This document shows positions 1 to 8,160 of a stretch of DNA of 16,424 bases, one piece after another. The stretch spans positions 1 to 16,424 of the forward strand of contig JAIRPH010000147.1 of assembly GCA_031257135.1 (NCBI GenBank), written 5' to 3'. The stretch is from Spirochaetaceae bacterium. GTDB lineage: Bacteria; Spirochaetota; Spirochaetia; Treponematales; Breznakiellaceae. The translations under genes and the position numbers were made by a program. The stretch's first letter is position 1. Every line of letters starts with the position of its first letter. Under the pieces are notes generated by a model, which saw only the letters and a list, made by a program, of their open reading frames with translations, did no database searches and was not told the DNA's origin.

Positions 1-270
1 TATGAGTATACTTCGTCGATTCGGGACCTCGATTTTCTGGCGGCCGCCGCGGACTGGCTCAGTAACGACGATGATATTGTGGCTATCCGCAACCGGCAGG
101 GGCTGGGTCAGCTCGATAAAATTGTCGATCCCCGGAAGCGCGCTCAAGCGATGCTTTTCGCCCGGAGTTTTAACGTGCTGGCGATGCCGATATTCGTGAT
201 CGCCGGGGGTCTCTTCGCGGCTTGGAAACGGCGGAACCGGGCGAAAAAAATATACGAGGAAAAAATATGA
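1..270 (+). CDS. GldG-like ABC-transporter auxiliary protein, C-terminal end (partial)
   Basis: The frame is open from the left edge and ends at TGA 268-270, so only about the last 89 residues are present. The piece ends with a hydrophobic segment (around FNVLAMPIFVIAGGLFAAW) followed by a basic tail (KRRNRAKKI), as expected for a protein anchored by a C-terminal membrane helix with a short cytoplasmic tail. In the GldG / ABC_transp_aux family an extracytoplasmic domain is followed by exactly such a helix, and the gene is commonly followed by a DUF4340 gene, as it is here. The assignment rests mostly on this neighbour and the C-terminal anchor. The downstream ATG overlaps the stop (ATGA), so the two are probably translationally coupled. 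The rest of the transporter would lie upstream of the window. Confidence 0.6.
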   Translation, partial: YEYTSSIRDLDFLAAAADWLSNDDDIVAIRNRQGLGQLDKIVDPRKRAQAMLFARSFNVLAMPIFVIAGGLFAAWKRRNRAKKIYEEKI

Positions 271-1217
271 ACCGATATGACAGATATATTAGAATTCTTT
301 CGGGAGTTGTCGGCGTTTTGGCGGCGATATACGGCGCGGCTTTGCTTTTTGACCCCGAAACCGTAAACGCCCGGAACGCTTCGTTTACGTGGCTTGAAAA
401 AAAACAGGCGGATCAGGCGGACCGCATAGAATTATCCGGGGCTGAGGGCGCAGTGACTCTGGTGCGGAAAGAGGGCGTCTGGTTTTCGTCCCGAAACAAT
501 ACCGAATATCCGGCGAAACAGATGCGGATCAATGATTTTCTGAACATTCTCACGGCAAAGGGGCGGTATCCGGTTCGAGGGACTTCGGCGGCTTCGTTTG
601 AGCGGTTCGGGCTTGCTGAGGGAAAGGCTTCCCGGGCGGTTATTCGGGGAGGGCTTTCCGAGCATCCTCTGCTGGACTTGCTTATAGGCGGTACTGACGG
701 CGCCGGACGGGAGATATATCTTCGCTCAAGCGGCGGAACCGAGGTTCGGTCCGGGGAAGACAAGATATCCGCTTACATCGACGGCTCGCCTACGGCGTGG
801 TTTGATCTCAGGCTTTTCCCGGAATCCCTGCAAGCCGAATCGGTTCAGCGGCTGACCGTGTACGCGCCGCCTTCTGAGGAAGAGCCTGCTCCTGCGCCAT
901 TGGTTTTCGCCCGTCAGGACGGAGGCTGGACCGTAACCGGCGTACCGGAGGCTGATACTCAGCGGGTGGAATCGTACATCCGGTCCATACTGGAGGCTGA
1001 GGGAGCGGATTTTCTTGAGGATACGCGTATCGGAGATAGGGCAGGCAGTCTTCTGCTGGAGCTGGGGAACGGACAGACTCGCGCTGTTCGGATCGGTTCG
1101 CTCACGGAATCGAATCAGCGCAACGCCGAAGTCGAAGGCTCTTCGTTCAAGTACGTTCTTGCGGAGTGGACCGTGAATCGGCTTTTCAGGAACGGCTCTT
1201 ATTTTGCGCGTCAATAA
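267..1217 (+). CDS. DUF4340 domain-containing protein
   Basis: A protein of 316 residues. I place the start at ATG 267, overlapping the previous stop by four bases, because GAGGA lies six bases upstream; an upstream TTG in the same frame (222) has no such support. The N-terminus carries one hydrophobic anchor (about residues 8-27, ILSGVVGVLAAIYGAALLF). The rest is a soluble, probably extracytoplasmic domain with a repeated pattern of the type 'LTVR.EGVWF' (near residue 70) and 'FARQDGGWTVTGV' (near residue 215), as seen in DUF4340 proteins encoded next to GldG-type ABC components. The biochemical role is unknown; a part in an ABC export or surface-assembly complex is inferred from context. 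Its 3' end overlaps the convergent gene by 32 bases. Confidence 0.75.
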   Translation: MNRYDRYIRILSGVVGVLAAIYGAALLFDPETVNARNASFTWLEKKQADQADRIELSGAEGAVTLVRKEGVWFSSRNNTEYPAKQMRINDFLNILTAKGRYPVRGTSAASFERFGLAEGKASRAVIRGGLSEHPLLDLLIGGTDGAGREIYLRSSGGTEVRSGEDKISAYIDGSPTAWFDLRLFPESLQAESVQRLTVYAPPSEEEPAPAPLVFARQDGGWTVTGVPEADTQRVESYIRSILEAEGADFLEDTRIGDRAGSLLLELGNGQTRAVRIGSLTESNQRNAEVEGSSFKYVLAEWTVNRLFRNGSYFARQ

Positions 1218-2412
1218 AGGCTTTGTATTTTTCCGGATCGCTTCTGAAGGCGACGATGGGAGACGACGGGTCTTCCCACGCCTTTTTCAGCGCGCCGGAG
1301 GCTTCAAAGATGAGCCGTTCCGCGTCAATCGTCCGGTCCGCCCTTGAACTCAAACCGATATACATTTCGGCGGTTTGCTCGAAGGCTTCGGCGTATTTGG
1401 ATTGCAGGCGGTTCTGGAACTTTTCCGATTTGGCGAAGCCCTGGTCAAGATCGATGCTGGGGAGAATCACCGCAATTTTCTGTCCGCCCTGTTCAAAGAT
1501 GAGGTCCCGGCGGAGGAAGAATTTAATCGCTTCCTCTTCAAGCAGGCGGTACCCCTTGCCTTCGGTTTGTTCAGATTCCTGCATTTCAATAATCATGAAT
1601 ACGAGGTCTTGACCGAAAGAAGTACACCGCTTCAATTCCGACGCAAGCCGTTCTGAGGTCTGCGGTTCCTGTCCGATATAATTCCGAACTATGTCTTTAG
1701 CCCTTTCCGGCGGCGGAGGCGGTTCCGGAGCTGGCGGCGGAGGCGTTATCCGAGTGACCGAATCATCCTCTTCGCCGTTATCCGAGGAGTAGTCAGCCTT
1801 GACCGCGCCGCCCAACGCGCTAGGATTAGCCAGAATGAACTGAAATATCAAGGCGAATAAAGCCAAACAGAGGGTGACTAACACGACCAAAAGGGTCCGC
1901 TTCAAAATGGTAATCAGCAAATCGTCGCTGATATAGTTATAGACCGCGCTGAAGGTCAGCCAATGGACGCGCTGATTTTCATCATGCATCTCAACCTGTT
2001 TGATCAGGGGCTTCTTCGACAAGCCGAACCGCGGCTTAAACCGGGGAGTATCTCCGTTCCAGACGATGGCGGTCCCCTGATTCCGTTCAAACCCATAGTT
2101 TCGGTTCGCCCCGGAAATAATCACTCCCTGCAACGCCGCGGACTTGATAATCACATTGGTAATAAAAGATTCCGGGTCAGTAAGCCATATAGCGGAAGGA
2201 AGGTCCACCAGAGCGGAAAATTCTTTCGCCGCCAACGCGCGGCGCTCGATGATGCCGGTATAAATCTGGATTCCTGCAAGCACCATTGAACCCAGGTACA
2301 CAACGATACAGACGCCCGCGACGATACCAGATATGAACGAAATGGTAGCTGATTTCGGCGCAGAAGCTATATCTTCAGATAAAGAAGCGTTATACGATTG
2401 ATTTCGGCGCAT
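1186..2412 (-). CDS. Two-TM membrane protein with degenerate GGDEF-like cytoplasmic domain
   Basis: A protein of 408 residues. Two hydrophobic helices (about 27-50 and 174-194) bracket a region of about 120 residues that would lie outside the membrane, a sensor-like layout. A Pro-rich linker (223-235) follows, then a domain at about 250-385 whose pattern follows a GGDEF fold: 'LASELKRCTSFGQDLVFMIIEM', 'DLIFEQGGQKIAVILPS', and 'YIGLSS...DAERLIFEASGALKKAW'. The catalytic GG(D/E)EF is replaced by GGQKI (309-313), so diguanylate cyclase activity is unlikely. A structural or ligand-sensing role is inferred. The upstream sequence has no Shine-Dalgarno site but has TATACT ending six bases before the ATG, suggesting a leaderless mRNA. 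An alternative is an unrelated alpha/beta domain; only the overall pattern supports GGDEF. Confidence 0.65.
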   Translation of the reverse strand: MRRNQSYNASLSEDIASAPKSATISFISGIVAGVCIVVYLGSMVLAGIQIYTGIIERRALAAKEFSALVDLPSAIWLTDPESFITNVIIKSAALQGVIISGANRNYGFERNQGTAIVWNGDTPRFKPRFGLSKKPLIKQVEMHDENQRVHWLTFSAVYNYISDDLLITILKRTLLVVLVTLCLALFALIFQFILANPSALGGAVKADYSSDNGEEDDSVTRITPPPPAPEPPPPPERAKDIVRNYIGQEPQTSERLASELKRCTSFGQDLVFMIIEMQESEQTEGKGYRLLEEEAIKFFLRRDLIFEQGGQKIAVILPSIDLDQGFAKSEKFQNRLQSKYAEAFEQTAEMYIGLSSRADRTIDAERLIFEASGALKKAWEDPSSPIVAFRSDPEKYKAFIDAQNKSRS

Positions 2413-2457
2413 AAAAATAGTATATACGTTTTTTTATTATCATGCTAGGATGTCCCT

Positions 2458-3315
2458 ATGACTTTACGGAAAAGATGCCTTCCCGGAGGCTGGTATCCCC
2501 TTCAGGAAGCGTTGGCTCGTGATTTCTTGGATACCCTTCCGCAAAGCGGTCGCCGGTCCGCGGCGGCCGCGGTGGCTCCTCACGCGGGCTGGTTCTATTC
2601 AGGCAGGATTGCAGGAGCTTCCGTCGCCGCCCTTGACGCCGAAGCGGAAACCGTCGCCGTTATCGGAGGGCATCTTGGGTCTGGAATGTCTCCCCTCTTT
2701 TTTGAGGAAGACGGCGTCGCGACGCCTCTGGGTCCTCTTGAGATTGACCGGGAATTCCGGGATGTTCTGCAAAAAGAGTTAGCCGGCTATGTGTTTCCTC
2801 AGCATACCGACGCAGACCGGTATCAGGATAATACCGTCGAGATTTTGCTCCCGATAGTCGCGTACTTTTTCCCTAAAGCCCGCATACTTCCTTTCAGGCT
2901 TCCGGCGGAAGCGGCTTCTTTTGAGGCTGGGAAAGCTATTAACCGCATCGCGGAATGGCTTGAACGTAAAATCGTGGTACTCGGCTCTACCGATCTGACC
3001 CATTACGGCGAAAGTTACGGCTTTACTCCCCAAGGATCGGGCAAACGGGCCCTCGAGTGGATGCGGAACGTCAACGATAGAGCCTTCATTCAAGCCGTCC
3101 TTGAAGGGGTCCCGGAAACCATACTGCAACGGGCTGAACAGGACCGCTCGGCTTGTTCGGCGGGGGCGGTTTTGGGGGCTCTCGGTTTCGCTCAAGCCCG
3201 GGGCGCGGACAAAGGCGAGCTTCTGGTCTACGGCGTCAGCGCGGACGTCTACAGCGGCAAAGGCGTCCCAGAGGACTTCGTAGGCTACGGAGCGATAGCA
3301 TGGTATAAAGGCTGA
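2458..3315 (+). CDS. amrB: MEMO1 family protein (AmmeMemoRadiSam system protein B type)
   Basis: A protein of 285 residues, the full family length. Signature motifs are APHAGWFYSG (40-49), GGHLG (70-74), STDLTHYG near residue 180, and RSACSAGA with Cys233. In human MEMO1 the metal ligands are two His and one Cys (H49, H81, C244); His42, His72 and Cys233 occupy equivalent spacing here, so metal binding is likely retained. In many prokaryotes the gene sits with a radical SAM gene and an AMMECR1 gene, but neither is adjacent, so it is an orphan here. ATG 2458 is preceded by AGGA at seven bases. The 45-base gap to the divergent GGDEF-like gene must hold both promoters. The cellular substrate is unknown; the symbol denotes family membership only. 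Confidence 0.87.
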   Translation: MTLRKRCLPGGWYPLQEALARDFLDTLPQSGRRSAAAAVAPHAGWFYSGRIAGASVAALDAEAETVAVIGGHLGSGMSPLFFEEDGVATPLGPLEIDREFRDVLQKELAGYVFPQHTDADRYQDNTVEILLPIVAYFFPKARILPFRLPAEAASFEAGKAINRIAEWLERKIVVLGSTDLTHYGESYGFTPQGSGKRALEWMRNVNDRAFIQAVLEGVPETILQRAEQDRSACSAGAVLGALGFAQARGADKGELLVYGVSADVYSGKGVPEDFVGYGAIAWYKG

Positions 3316-3384
3316 ATATCCGCCTAATCCCTCAAGATTTTATGATAATAACCGATATAAACAGAGTGGGAGTGGTTCAAGCGC

Positions 3385-4413
3385 ATGGAAAAAAATGACA
3401 GCGGCGGTACTCTTGAGTCCGCGAGAGAACTTGATAGATACGGGGTATGGGTAAAAAGCGATCCTCAAATCCCTCCGCCGCCAGAGCAAGAGGCTTCTTT
3501 TCAAGAAAAATCTCAAGAAAAAACGCCGGAAAGCGATATATTTGACGATATAGAAAATATGGAACCATCAGCGGATACTGATGAAGACGCGGAAGAACCT
3601 GCCCCTGCGGTCGCTGAAAAACCGTCAGCCTCTAAGCAGGAGACCGCTTTTTCGTGGTTTCCTATCTCAAACGCTTCTGTTACGTTATTAACGAATATTC
3701 TTGAAGAATTATCCTCGATAAAGAATGAACTAGCTGAATTTAAAGCCTTAGTCCGAGACAATCTGCCGGTTCAGGCGGTTCCGCAGGAGAGTCCTGAAAA
3801 AATTGTACTTGCTGGAGATGAGCTTGACGGCATCTTCAGCGGCGGAGACGTCTCCTCGATGCCGCCGGTTTCGGCGGAACTGGATAGAGAGGAGGATTTA
3901 CAGTGGCTTAGGGAAAACGGCGATAAGCCCTTGCCCCCGGAAGAGTCTCAGAGCGTACCGGAACCGGTCCAAGAGGCCGCCGCCGTTGAAGAAATTCCCC
4001 CGCCTAAAGCCGCCAGTAAAGCCGGAGACTTCGCAATGGACGATCTCTTTATAGAAACCGGGTCGATTCGGGATATTCCGATAGACCTCACTCAGGAAGA
4101 ATCAGAGGAATCTGAAGACCTTTTTGAAGAGATAGATTTTGATCCTGAATCTGAAGAATATTTTGAAGACACCTTAGAAGACGATCTCGGTCCCTCCGGG
4201 GAAGAGGTTTTTGGAGAATCCGCGCTGGACATCAAAGACGTTATCTTCGCCGATAACGTAGATATTTCCGACGAAGAATTAGACAGGCTGGAACGAAATA
4301 TTCTGCTGGAATTTTCAGAAAAACTTCCCGTAATAGAAGAAATTTTCGATCAGGACGAGCAAACCCGCGCGTCTTCTGAAACCGATAAAAAAAAAACCTA
4401 CCGCCGAAAATAA
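3385..4413 (+). CDS. Acidic, low-complexity treponemal protein (C-terminus frameshifted)
   Basis: An open frame of 342 residues beginning at the only in-frame ATG after a stop at 3358. It has no signal peptide and no membrane segment, so it is probably cytoplasmic. The N-terminus carries RYGVWVKSDP (19-28), a motif I associate with a conserved treponemal family. A possible helical segment follows (about 97-125, LLTNILEELSSIKNELAEFKALV), then long Glu/Asp/Pro-rich stretches. The frame ends in a basic tail, KKKTYRRK, directly after a run of ten A (4387-4396). This looks abnormal: the +1 frame after the run encodes a well-formed tail ending at 4561 and overlapping the next ATG. With nine A the protein would be 391 residues. 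It is the first gene of the 3385-8945 operon. Function unknown; position next to DUF115 genes suggests a shared pathway. Confidence 0.75.
   Translation: MEKNDSGGTLESARELDRYGVWVKSDPQIPPPPEQEASFQEKSQEKTPESDIFDDIENMEPSADTDEDAEEPAPAVAEKPSASKQETAFSWFPISNASVTLLTNILEELSSIKNELAEFKALVRDNLPVQAVPQESPEKIVLAGDELDGIFSGGDVSSMPPVSAELDREEDLQWLRENGDKPLPPEESQSVPEPVQEAAAVEEIPPPKAASKAGDFAMDDLFIETGSIRDIPIDLTQEESEESEDLFEEIDFDPESEEYFEDTLEDDLGPSGEEVFGESALDIKDVIFADNVDISDEELDRLERNILLEFSEKLPVIEEIFDQDEQTRASSETDKKKTYRRK
4387..4396 (+). repeat. A10 homopolymer at a reading-frame break
   Basis: Ten consecutive A inside the 3' part of the acidic-protein gene. Removing one A (or a slippage event giving a multiple of three difference from nine) joins the upstream frame to the +1 frame, which continues without a stop from 4388 through Lys-Lys-Lys-Pro-Thr-Ala to the stop at 4559-4561. 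Long A runs are known sites of transcriptional slippage and of sequencing error; the sequence alone cannot decide between them. Confidence 0.8.
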
Positions 4414-4420
4414 CCTTACC

Positions 4421-4561
4421 ATGAGGGAGCAATTGAAAGCAGTCCTTGTTTATATGGATCAGTTTTTGGACGCCCTGCCGGATGATAAAATCGGAGAATT
4501 CGCTGAATCCAAACACTTTGATGTCTATAAAAAACTCTTTAATGAATTAGGACTTGACTGA
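4421..4561 (+). CDS. C-terminal piece of the acidic protein, in the +1 frame (46 codons from its first ATG)
   Basis: From ATG 4421 this short frame gives 46 residues including AVLVYMDQFLDALPDDKIGE and FDVYKKLFNELG, a compact amphipathic helical sequence unlike random shadow translation. The frame is open back to the A10 run and is most simply the displaced C-terminus of the preceding gene. It has no ribosome binding site of its own (CTTACC precedes the ATG), which argues against an independent gene. Its stop overlaps the next start (TGATG, 4559-4563), the coupling expected if this frame is normally translated. I recall treponemal homologues of the acidic protein ending in a similar YMDQLLE...LPE.KI.EFA motif, but I cannot check that here. 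Confidence 0.65.
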   Translation: MREQLKAVLVYMDQFLDALPDDKIGEFAESKHFDVYKKLFNELGLD

Positions 4562-5061
4562 TGGGACTGTTGCATAAAGCCGTTTCAAAAAGTATTCCTC
4601 AACTGGATTCCGCGGGGCAGGCGGTCAGAGACCGTATCCTTCAGCTTACGCAAAAAAACGGCTATATGGCGTTGAATCTGCTTAAAGGCTACGCTTCGTT
4701 TCAGAAAGGAGCCTGTCTGTCCCTCAAGGAAGAGCAGTACGTCAGCTACGCCGCAATCGGATTCGGGATTGAACGGATAAGCCTGCCCCTGGAACGCCTG
4801 CGTCCTCAGACAGAAAACGGAAATTTTCGATTCTTCAGAAGAAGCTACTATCGCCTTGAATCTTCTGAGCTTTTTTTCCTCAAGCCGGCCGATGGGCGCA
4901 TTTGGATATTTCCCCTTGACGAGGAGGAACCGTACCGGACGATTTTACTGGTAATCGGCGGCTCCGGTTTCAATCCGCGGCTTTTGGTACGGCTGGTGGC
5001 GGATATCCGGGATGCGCTGATTTCCCAGCGTCTCGGCGCTCTGGAAGCAAGGCGGCTATGA
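4561..5061 (+). CDS. Conserved hypothetical protein (166 aa) upstream of DUF115 pair
   Basis: A 166-residue protein with no signal peptide or membrane helix. I do not recognise a named domain. It is a balanced alpha/beta sequence: a helical start (MGLLHKAVSKSI..AVRDRIL), a central part with conserved-looking NGYMALNLLKGYASFQKGAC and ESSELFFLKPADGRIWIFPLD, and a C-terminal helix (LLVRLVADIRDALISQRLGA). ATG 4561 overlaps the previous stop by one base, and its own stop overlaps the DUF115 ATG (ATGA, 5058-5061), so it is translated as part of a coupled operon. A role with the DUF115 proteins, possibly as a partner or regulator, is inferred from position only. Confidence 0.75.
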   Translation: MGLLHKAVSKSIPQLDSAGQAVRDRILQLTQKNGYMALNLLKGYASFQKGACLSLKEEQYVSYAAIGFGIERISLPLERLRPQTENGNFRFFRRSYYRLESSELFFLKPADGRIWIFPLDEEEPYRTILLVIGGSGFNPRLLVRLVADIRDALISQRLGALEARRL

Positions 5062-6512
5062 TCCACAGCGAGCGCGCCTTTGCTCTCCACTCGCGTTACA
5101 ACCCGGCAGGAGAAGCGGAAAAATATGTTAACGCCCTTGTTTTTCGAGAGGTTCCGCGTTTTCTCATTCTTATGGAACCGGGCAGAGGGTATATGATTCC
5201 CCTGTTGGCGCGAAAGTTTCCTGAAGCTAAAATCATCGTGATTCACGCGGAAGCCCAAGAATCCCCGGATACCCCAAACCTGAAGATTCCGCCGGCGGTC
5301 TGGGAACCCGCCTGCGGCGTATCTTTGGAACGCTTTTTAGAACAGGAAATCCCTGATATTGAAGCCTCGGCGATCCGTATTATTGAATGGCGTCCTGCCT
5401 TAGCCCTGTACGGCGAAGCCTATCGCCGGCTCATGGCGGAAACCGTAGCGGTTATTAAACGGCTGGACGCGAATAAACGGACTACCCGTACGTTCGGACT
5501 GCGGTGGTTCAAGAATTTTTTCAGGATTCTCGGCGCGTTGAGAACGGTTATCTATCAAGCCGGTCCGCTCACGCCTGCGCCGTGTATCGTTGCAGGCGCG
5601 GGACCGAGCCTTGAAGAGGCAATACCGCTCATCAAAGGCTTGAAAACCCGCGTACCCCTTTTGATTTTGGGCGTATCCTCCGGGGCGATGGCATTCCGGG
5701 AAAGAGGATTGGTTCCAGACCTTGTGATCGCTACTGACGGCGGCGGGTGGGCGCTTCTTCACCTTTACGAGGGTCTCCGCGGAGCGGACCGTCCCTTCGG
5801 GCTTGCGGTGAGCCTTTTCAGCGCGTTGCCTTCGCAAGCCGGAGATACGCCGTTGCTCCTCATCAGCGATGGGAGCCTTTGGCAAAGGCTGATCCTCAAG
5901 GAGCTTAATCTCCCGTATATCAGTCTAGTCCAGCGGGGAACCGTAACCGCCTCGGCTCTGGATTTAGCCTTCAGCTTAACCGCGGGAAATGTTTTTATTG
6001 CCGGCATGGACCTTTCGCATCGGGATATACGCACCCATGCACGCCCCTACAGTTTCGAGGGCATCCTTGAAGCGAAGGCTTCCCGGTTTAATCCGGTGTA
6101 CGCTCAAACCTTTACCCGCTCTTTCGGCATCCTGACCGGAGGAAGCTACAATATCTACGCCGACTGGTTCGCCCGGCAGTTGACCGCTTATCCCCAACGG
6201 CTTTACTCATTAGGGGAGAATCATCCGGTTTTCAGCAGTCTCAAGCCCTGGGACGCGGCGGATTGGAAGAAGGCGGTACCGAATCCCAGCTTTGGGATTC
6301 AGCGGCTTTCCTCGGAGATGCCTCTTGTTCAACAGGGGGCGGATACGCTGATTCGGGCGTTAATCGATCCGCGGACATCAGAGGCGATCCGGCGGGAATT
6401 GGGTCCGCTTCTGTTTCCCGACAACGATAAGGAGGATACTACCGTAGAGGACCTTTGTAATACGATTGAGCATATCGCCAAAGCCTATACTGGGAATTCG
6501 TATCATGGATAA
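5058..6512 (+). CDS. DUF115 / MptE-like family protein 1 (motility accessory factor type)
   Basis: A protein of 484 residues. The central part carries the DUF115 signature: TFGLRWFKNFFR (about 143-154), then IVAGAGPSLEEA with the GAGPSL loop at 180-185, PDLVIATDGG, and FIAGMDLSH. This family includes archaeal 6-hydroxymethyl-dihydropterin diphosphokinase (MptE) and the bacterial Maf proteins that attach nonulosonic acids to flagellin. A spirochete copy next to a second DUF115 gene fits a Maf-like glycosyltransferase role better than pterin synthesis, but that is inference. The start ATG overlaps the previous stop, and the end overlaps the next gene by eight bases. No signal peptide; cytoplasmic. 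Confidence 0.85.
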   Translation: MIHSERAFALHSRYNPAGEAEKYVNALVFREVPRFLILMEPGRGYMIPLLARKFPEAKIIVIHAEAQESPDTPNLKIPPAVWEPACGVSLERFLEQEIPDIEASAIRIIEWRPALALYGEAYRRLMAETVAVIKRLDANKRTTRTFGLRWFKNFFRILGALRTVIYQAGPLTPAPCIVAGAGPSLEEAIPLIKGLKTRVPLLILGVSSGAMAFRERGLVPDLVIATDGGGWALLHLYEGLRGADRPFGLAVSLFSALPSQAGDTPLLLISDGSLWQRLILKELNLPYISLVQRGTVTASALDLAFSLTAGNVFIAGMDLSHRDIRTHARPYSFEGILEAKASRFNPVYAQTFTRSFGILTGGSYNIYADWFARQLTAYPQRLYSLGENHPVFSSLKPWDAADWKKAVPNPSFGIQRLSSEMPLVQQGADTLIRALIDPRTSEAIRRELGPLLFPDNDKEDTTVEDLCNTIEHIAKAYTGNSYHG

Positions 6513-8160
6513 ACAGCGTTATTTCGATCAAAATCTGTTAGACCTGTCCGATAGGGACCCTGCGCTTTGCACTCGGCTTTCCAGAGCAAAGGCTGAGGGG
6601 AATCGGTATCTGTTTCTTGAGTCTCGGTCAGGGGAAATCGTGCCGGCTTGGGTTGATCCGAAAGGCGGGTCTCATCCGCTTCATTCGCTGGTAGACCCGG
6701 TTCGGGAAGGGGATCGTGTAATCGGAGCCGCCGGGGACGAGGGGTTTCTTATTTTTTTCGGTCTCGGCGGAGGTTTTTCGGTTACTGCGGCGTTGGAACG
6801 AGAGGAGGTACAGCACGTTCTGGTTATCGACTACGATCTCCGCGGCGTCGTTGAATTACTTGGTTCCAAGTCCTATCGCCGGCTTTTTACGGACCCTCGG
6901 TTTCATATTTTGGTTGATCCTTCGGCGGAAACCATTGAGCGGTATATTCTTGATCAGTATCAGCCGGTTGTATCCGGCGGGATTCGGGTTATTCCTCTGC
7001 GGATTCGGGTTGATTTTGGGCAGGCTCAATTCGGGGAAGCCGGCTCTGCGGTGAACGGGGCAATCGCTAAGATTTCCGGGGATTATTCGGTGCAAGCCTA
7101 TTTCGGCACCCGATGGTTTTCCAACATCCTGCGGAACCTGATTCGGGCTGAGGAGCAGGACGGTCCGATTCCTACTATTCGGCGGGCGGCTATCAGCGCG
7201 GCGGGACCGTCGCTGGACATTCAGCTTCCTCAGCTCGCTCAAAAACGGCGAGACCTGTTTCTCATCGCTACTGACACCAGTCTTCCCAGCCTGCTTCACG
7301 CCGGGATTGAGCCTGACGCGGTGGTTTCCATTGATTGCCAACATATCAGCTATTATCATTTTATGGCGGGGCTTCCTGATCACATACCGCTCTACTTAGA
7401 CTTAGCCAGTCCGCCGCTGGTGGCGTCTCGTTCAAGGCATCCCCGTTTCTTCGGCGGAGGGCATCCCTTTACGCAGTATATTTCCCGGCATTGGCGTCCT
7501 CTGCCGCTGGTGGACACTTCCGGGGGCAACGTTACCTACGCGGCGCTTTCGCTGGCGGATATGCTGGGAGCGGAGCACGTGGAATTATACGGCGCGGATT
7601 TTTCTTATCCTCTTGGCCGAACCTATAGCCGGGGAACCTATATTTATCCTTATTTTGAGGTTCGCCAGCATCGGCTTTCCACGCTGGAGTCTCTTTTTTC
7701 AGCGTTTCTTTTCAGAAGCCCCGTTTTGAACCGCGTTGACCGGGGGGATGCATGGTACTACGAGACGCCTACTTTGACGCAGTACCGCGCCCTGCTTGAA
7801 GAGAAAACCGCTTCTCTGCGGACGGCGGTTATACCGGTTAAGGGCATGGGCGCGGTTTTGAAGGTCAGACCGAACCGGGCGGATAATCCTAATACGATCT
7901 GGCTTTTTGCGCCCGGCAGTTCTTCGATGAGCGCGGAGGATTTTCTCAGCGATTACCGGGAGAAAATCCGGGGGCTTCCGGCTATGCAGGGCAGAGCGTG
8001 GTCGTACCGGAGAACGCTCAATCGTCAGGACAATCTCATTTTTACTACGCTACTTCCTGCTTCAGCCGCGATTAAGCGGCGTAATCCGCGCCTGCATAAC
8101 GAAGAGCTGTTCGAGGCGGTTCGGAATTACTGCGTGAAAGAGATAGATAAACTATTATGA
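6505..8160 (+). CDS. DUF115 / MptE-like family protein 2
   Basis: A protein of 551 residues. I start at ATG 6505 (MDKQRYFDQN), preceded by GGGAA at eight bases; a longer reading from TTG 6466 lacks this support and lies deep in the previous gene. It repeats the signature of its neighbour in diverged form: YFGTRWFSNILRN, SAAGPSLD with the glycine loop at 232-237, LIATDTSLPSLL, PDAVVSIDCQHISYYHF, and LYGADFSYPLGR. An N-terminal region with IFFGLGGGFSVTAALE and VLVIDYDL resembles a second nucleotide-binding Rossmann-like segment. Both tandem copies probably act in one pathway, for example as a donor and acceptor pair or on two glycans; flagellin glycosylation is the main candidate by family precedent. 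Its TGA overlaps the racemase ATG (ATGA). Confidence 0.85.
   Translation: MDKQRYFDQNLLDLSDRDPALCTRLSRAKAEGNRYLFLESRSGEIVPAWVDPKGGSHPLHSLVDPVREGDRVIGAAGDEGFLIFFGLGGGFSVTAALEREEVQHVLVIDYDLRGVVELLGSKSYRRLFTDPRFHILVDPSAETIERYILDQYQPVVSGGIRVIPLRIRVDFGQAQFGEAGSAVNGAIAKISGDYSVQAYFGTRWFSNILRNLIRAEEQDGPIPTIRRAAISAAGPSLDIQLPQLAQKRRDLFLIATDTSLPSLLHAGIEPDAVVSIDCQHISYYHFMAGLPDHIPLYLDLASPPLVASRSRHPRFFGGGHPFTQYISRHWRPLPLVDTSGGNVTYAALSLADMLGAEHVELYGADFSYPLGRTYSRGTYIYPYFEVRQHRLSTLESLFSAFLFRSPVLNRVDRGDAWYYETPTLTQYRALLEEKTASLRTAVIPVKGMGAVLKVRPNRADNPNTIWLFAPGSSSMSAEDFLSDYREKIRGLPAMQGRAWSYRRTLNRQDNLIFTTLLPASAAIKRRNPRLHNEELFEAVRNYCVKEIDKLL

Noticed and set aside
6466..6504. Upstream TTG start extending DUF115-2 by 13 codons
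   Set aside because: ATG 6505 has GGGAA at good spacing, and the extension (SISPKPILGIRI) lies wholly within the previous gene.
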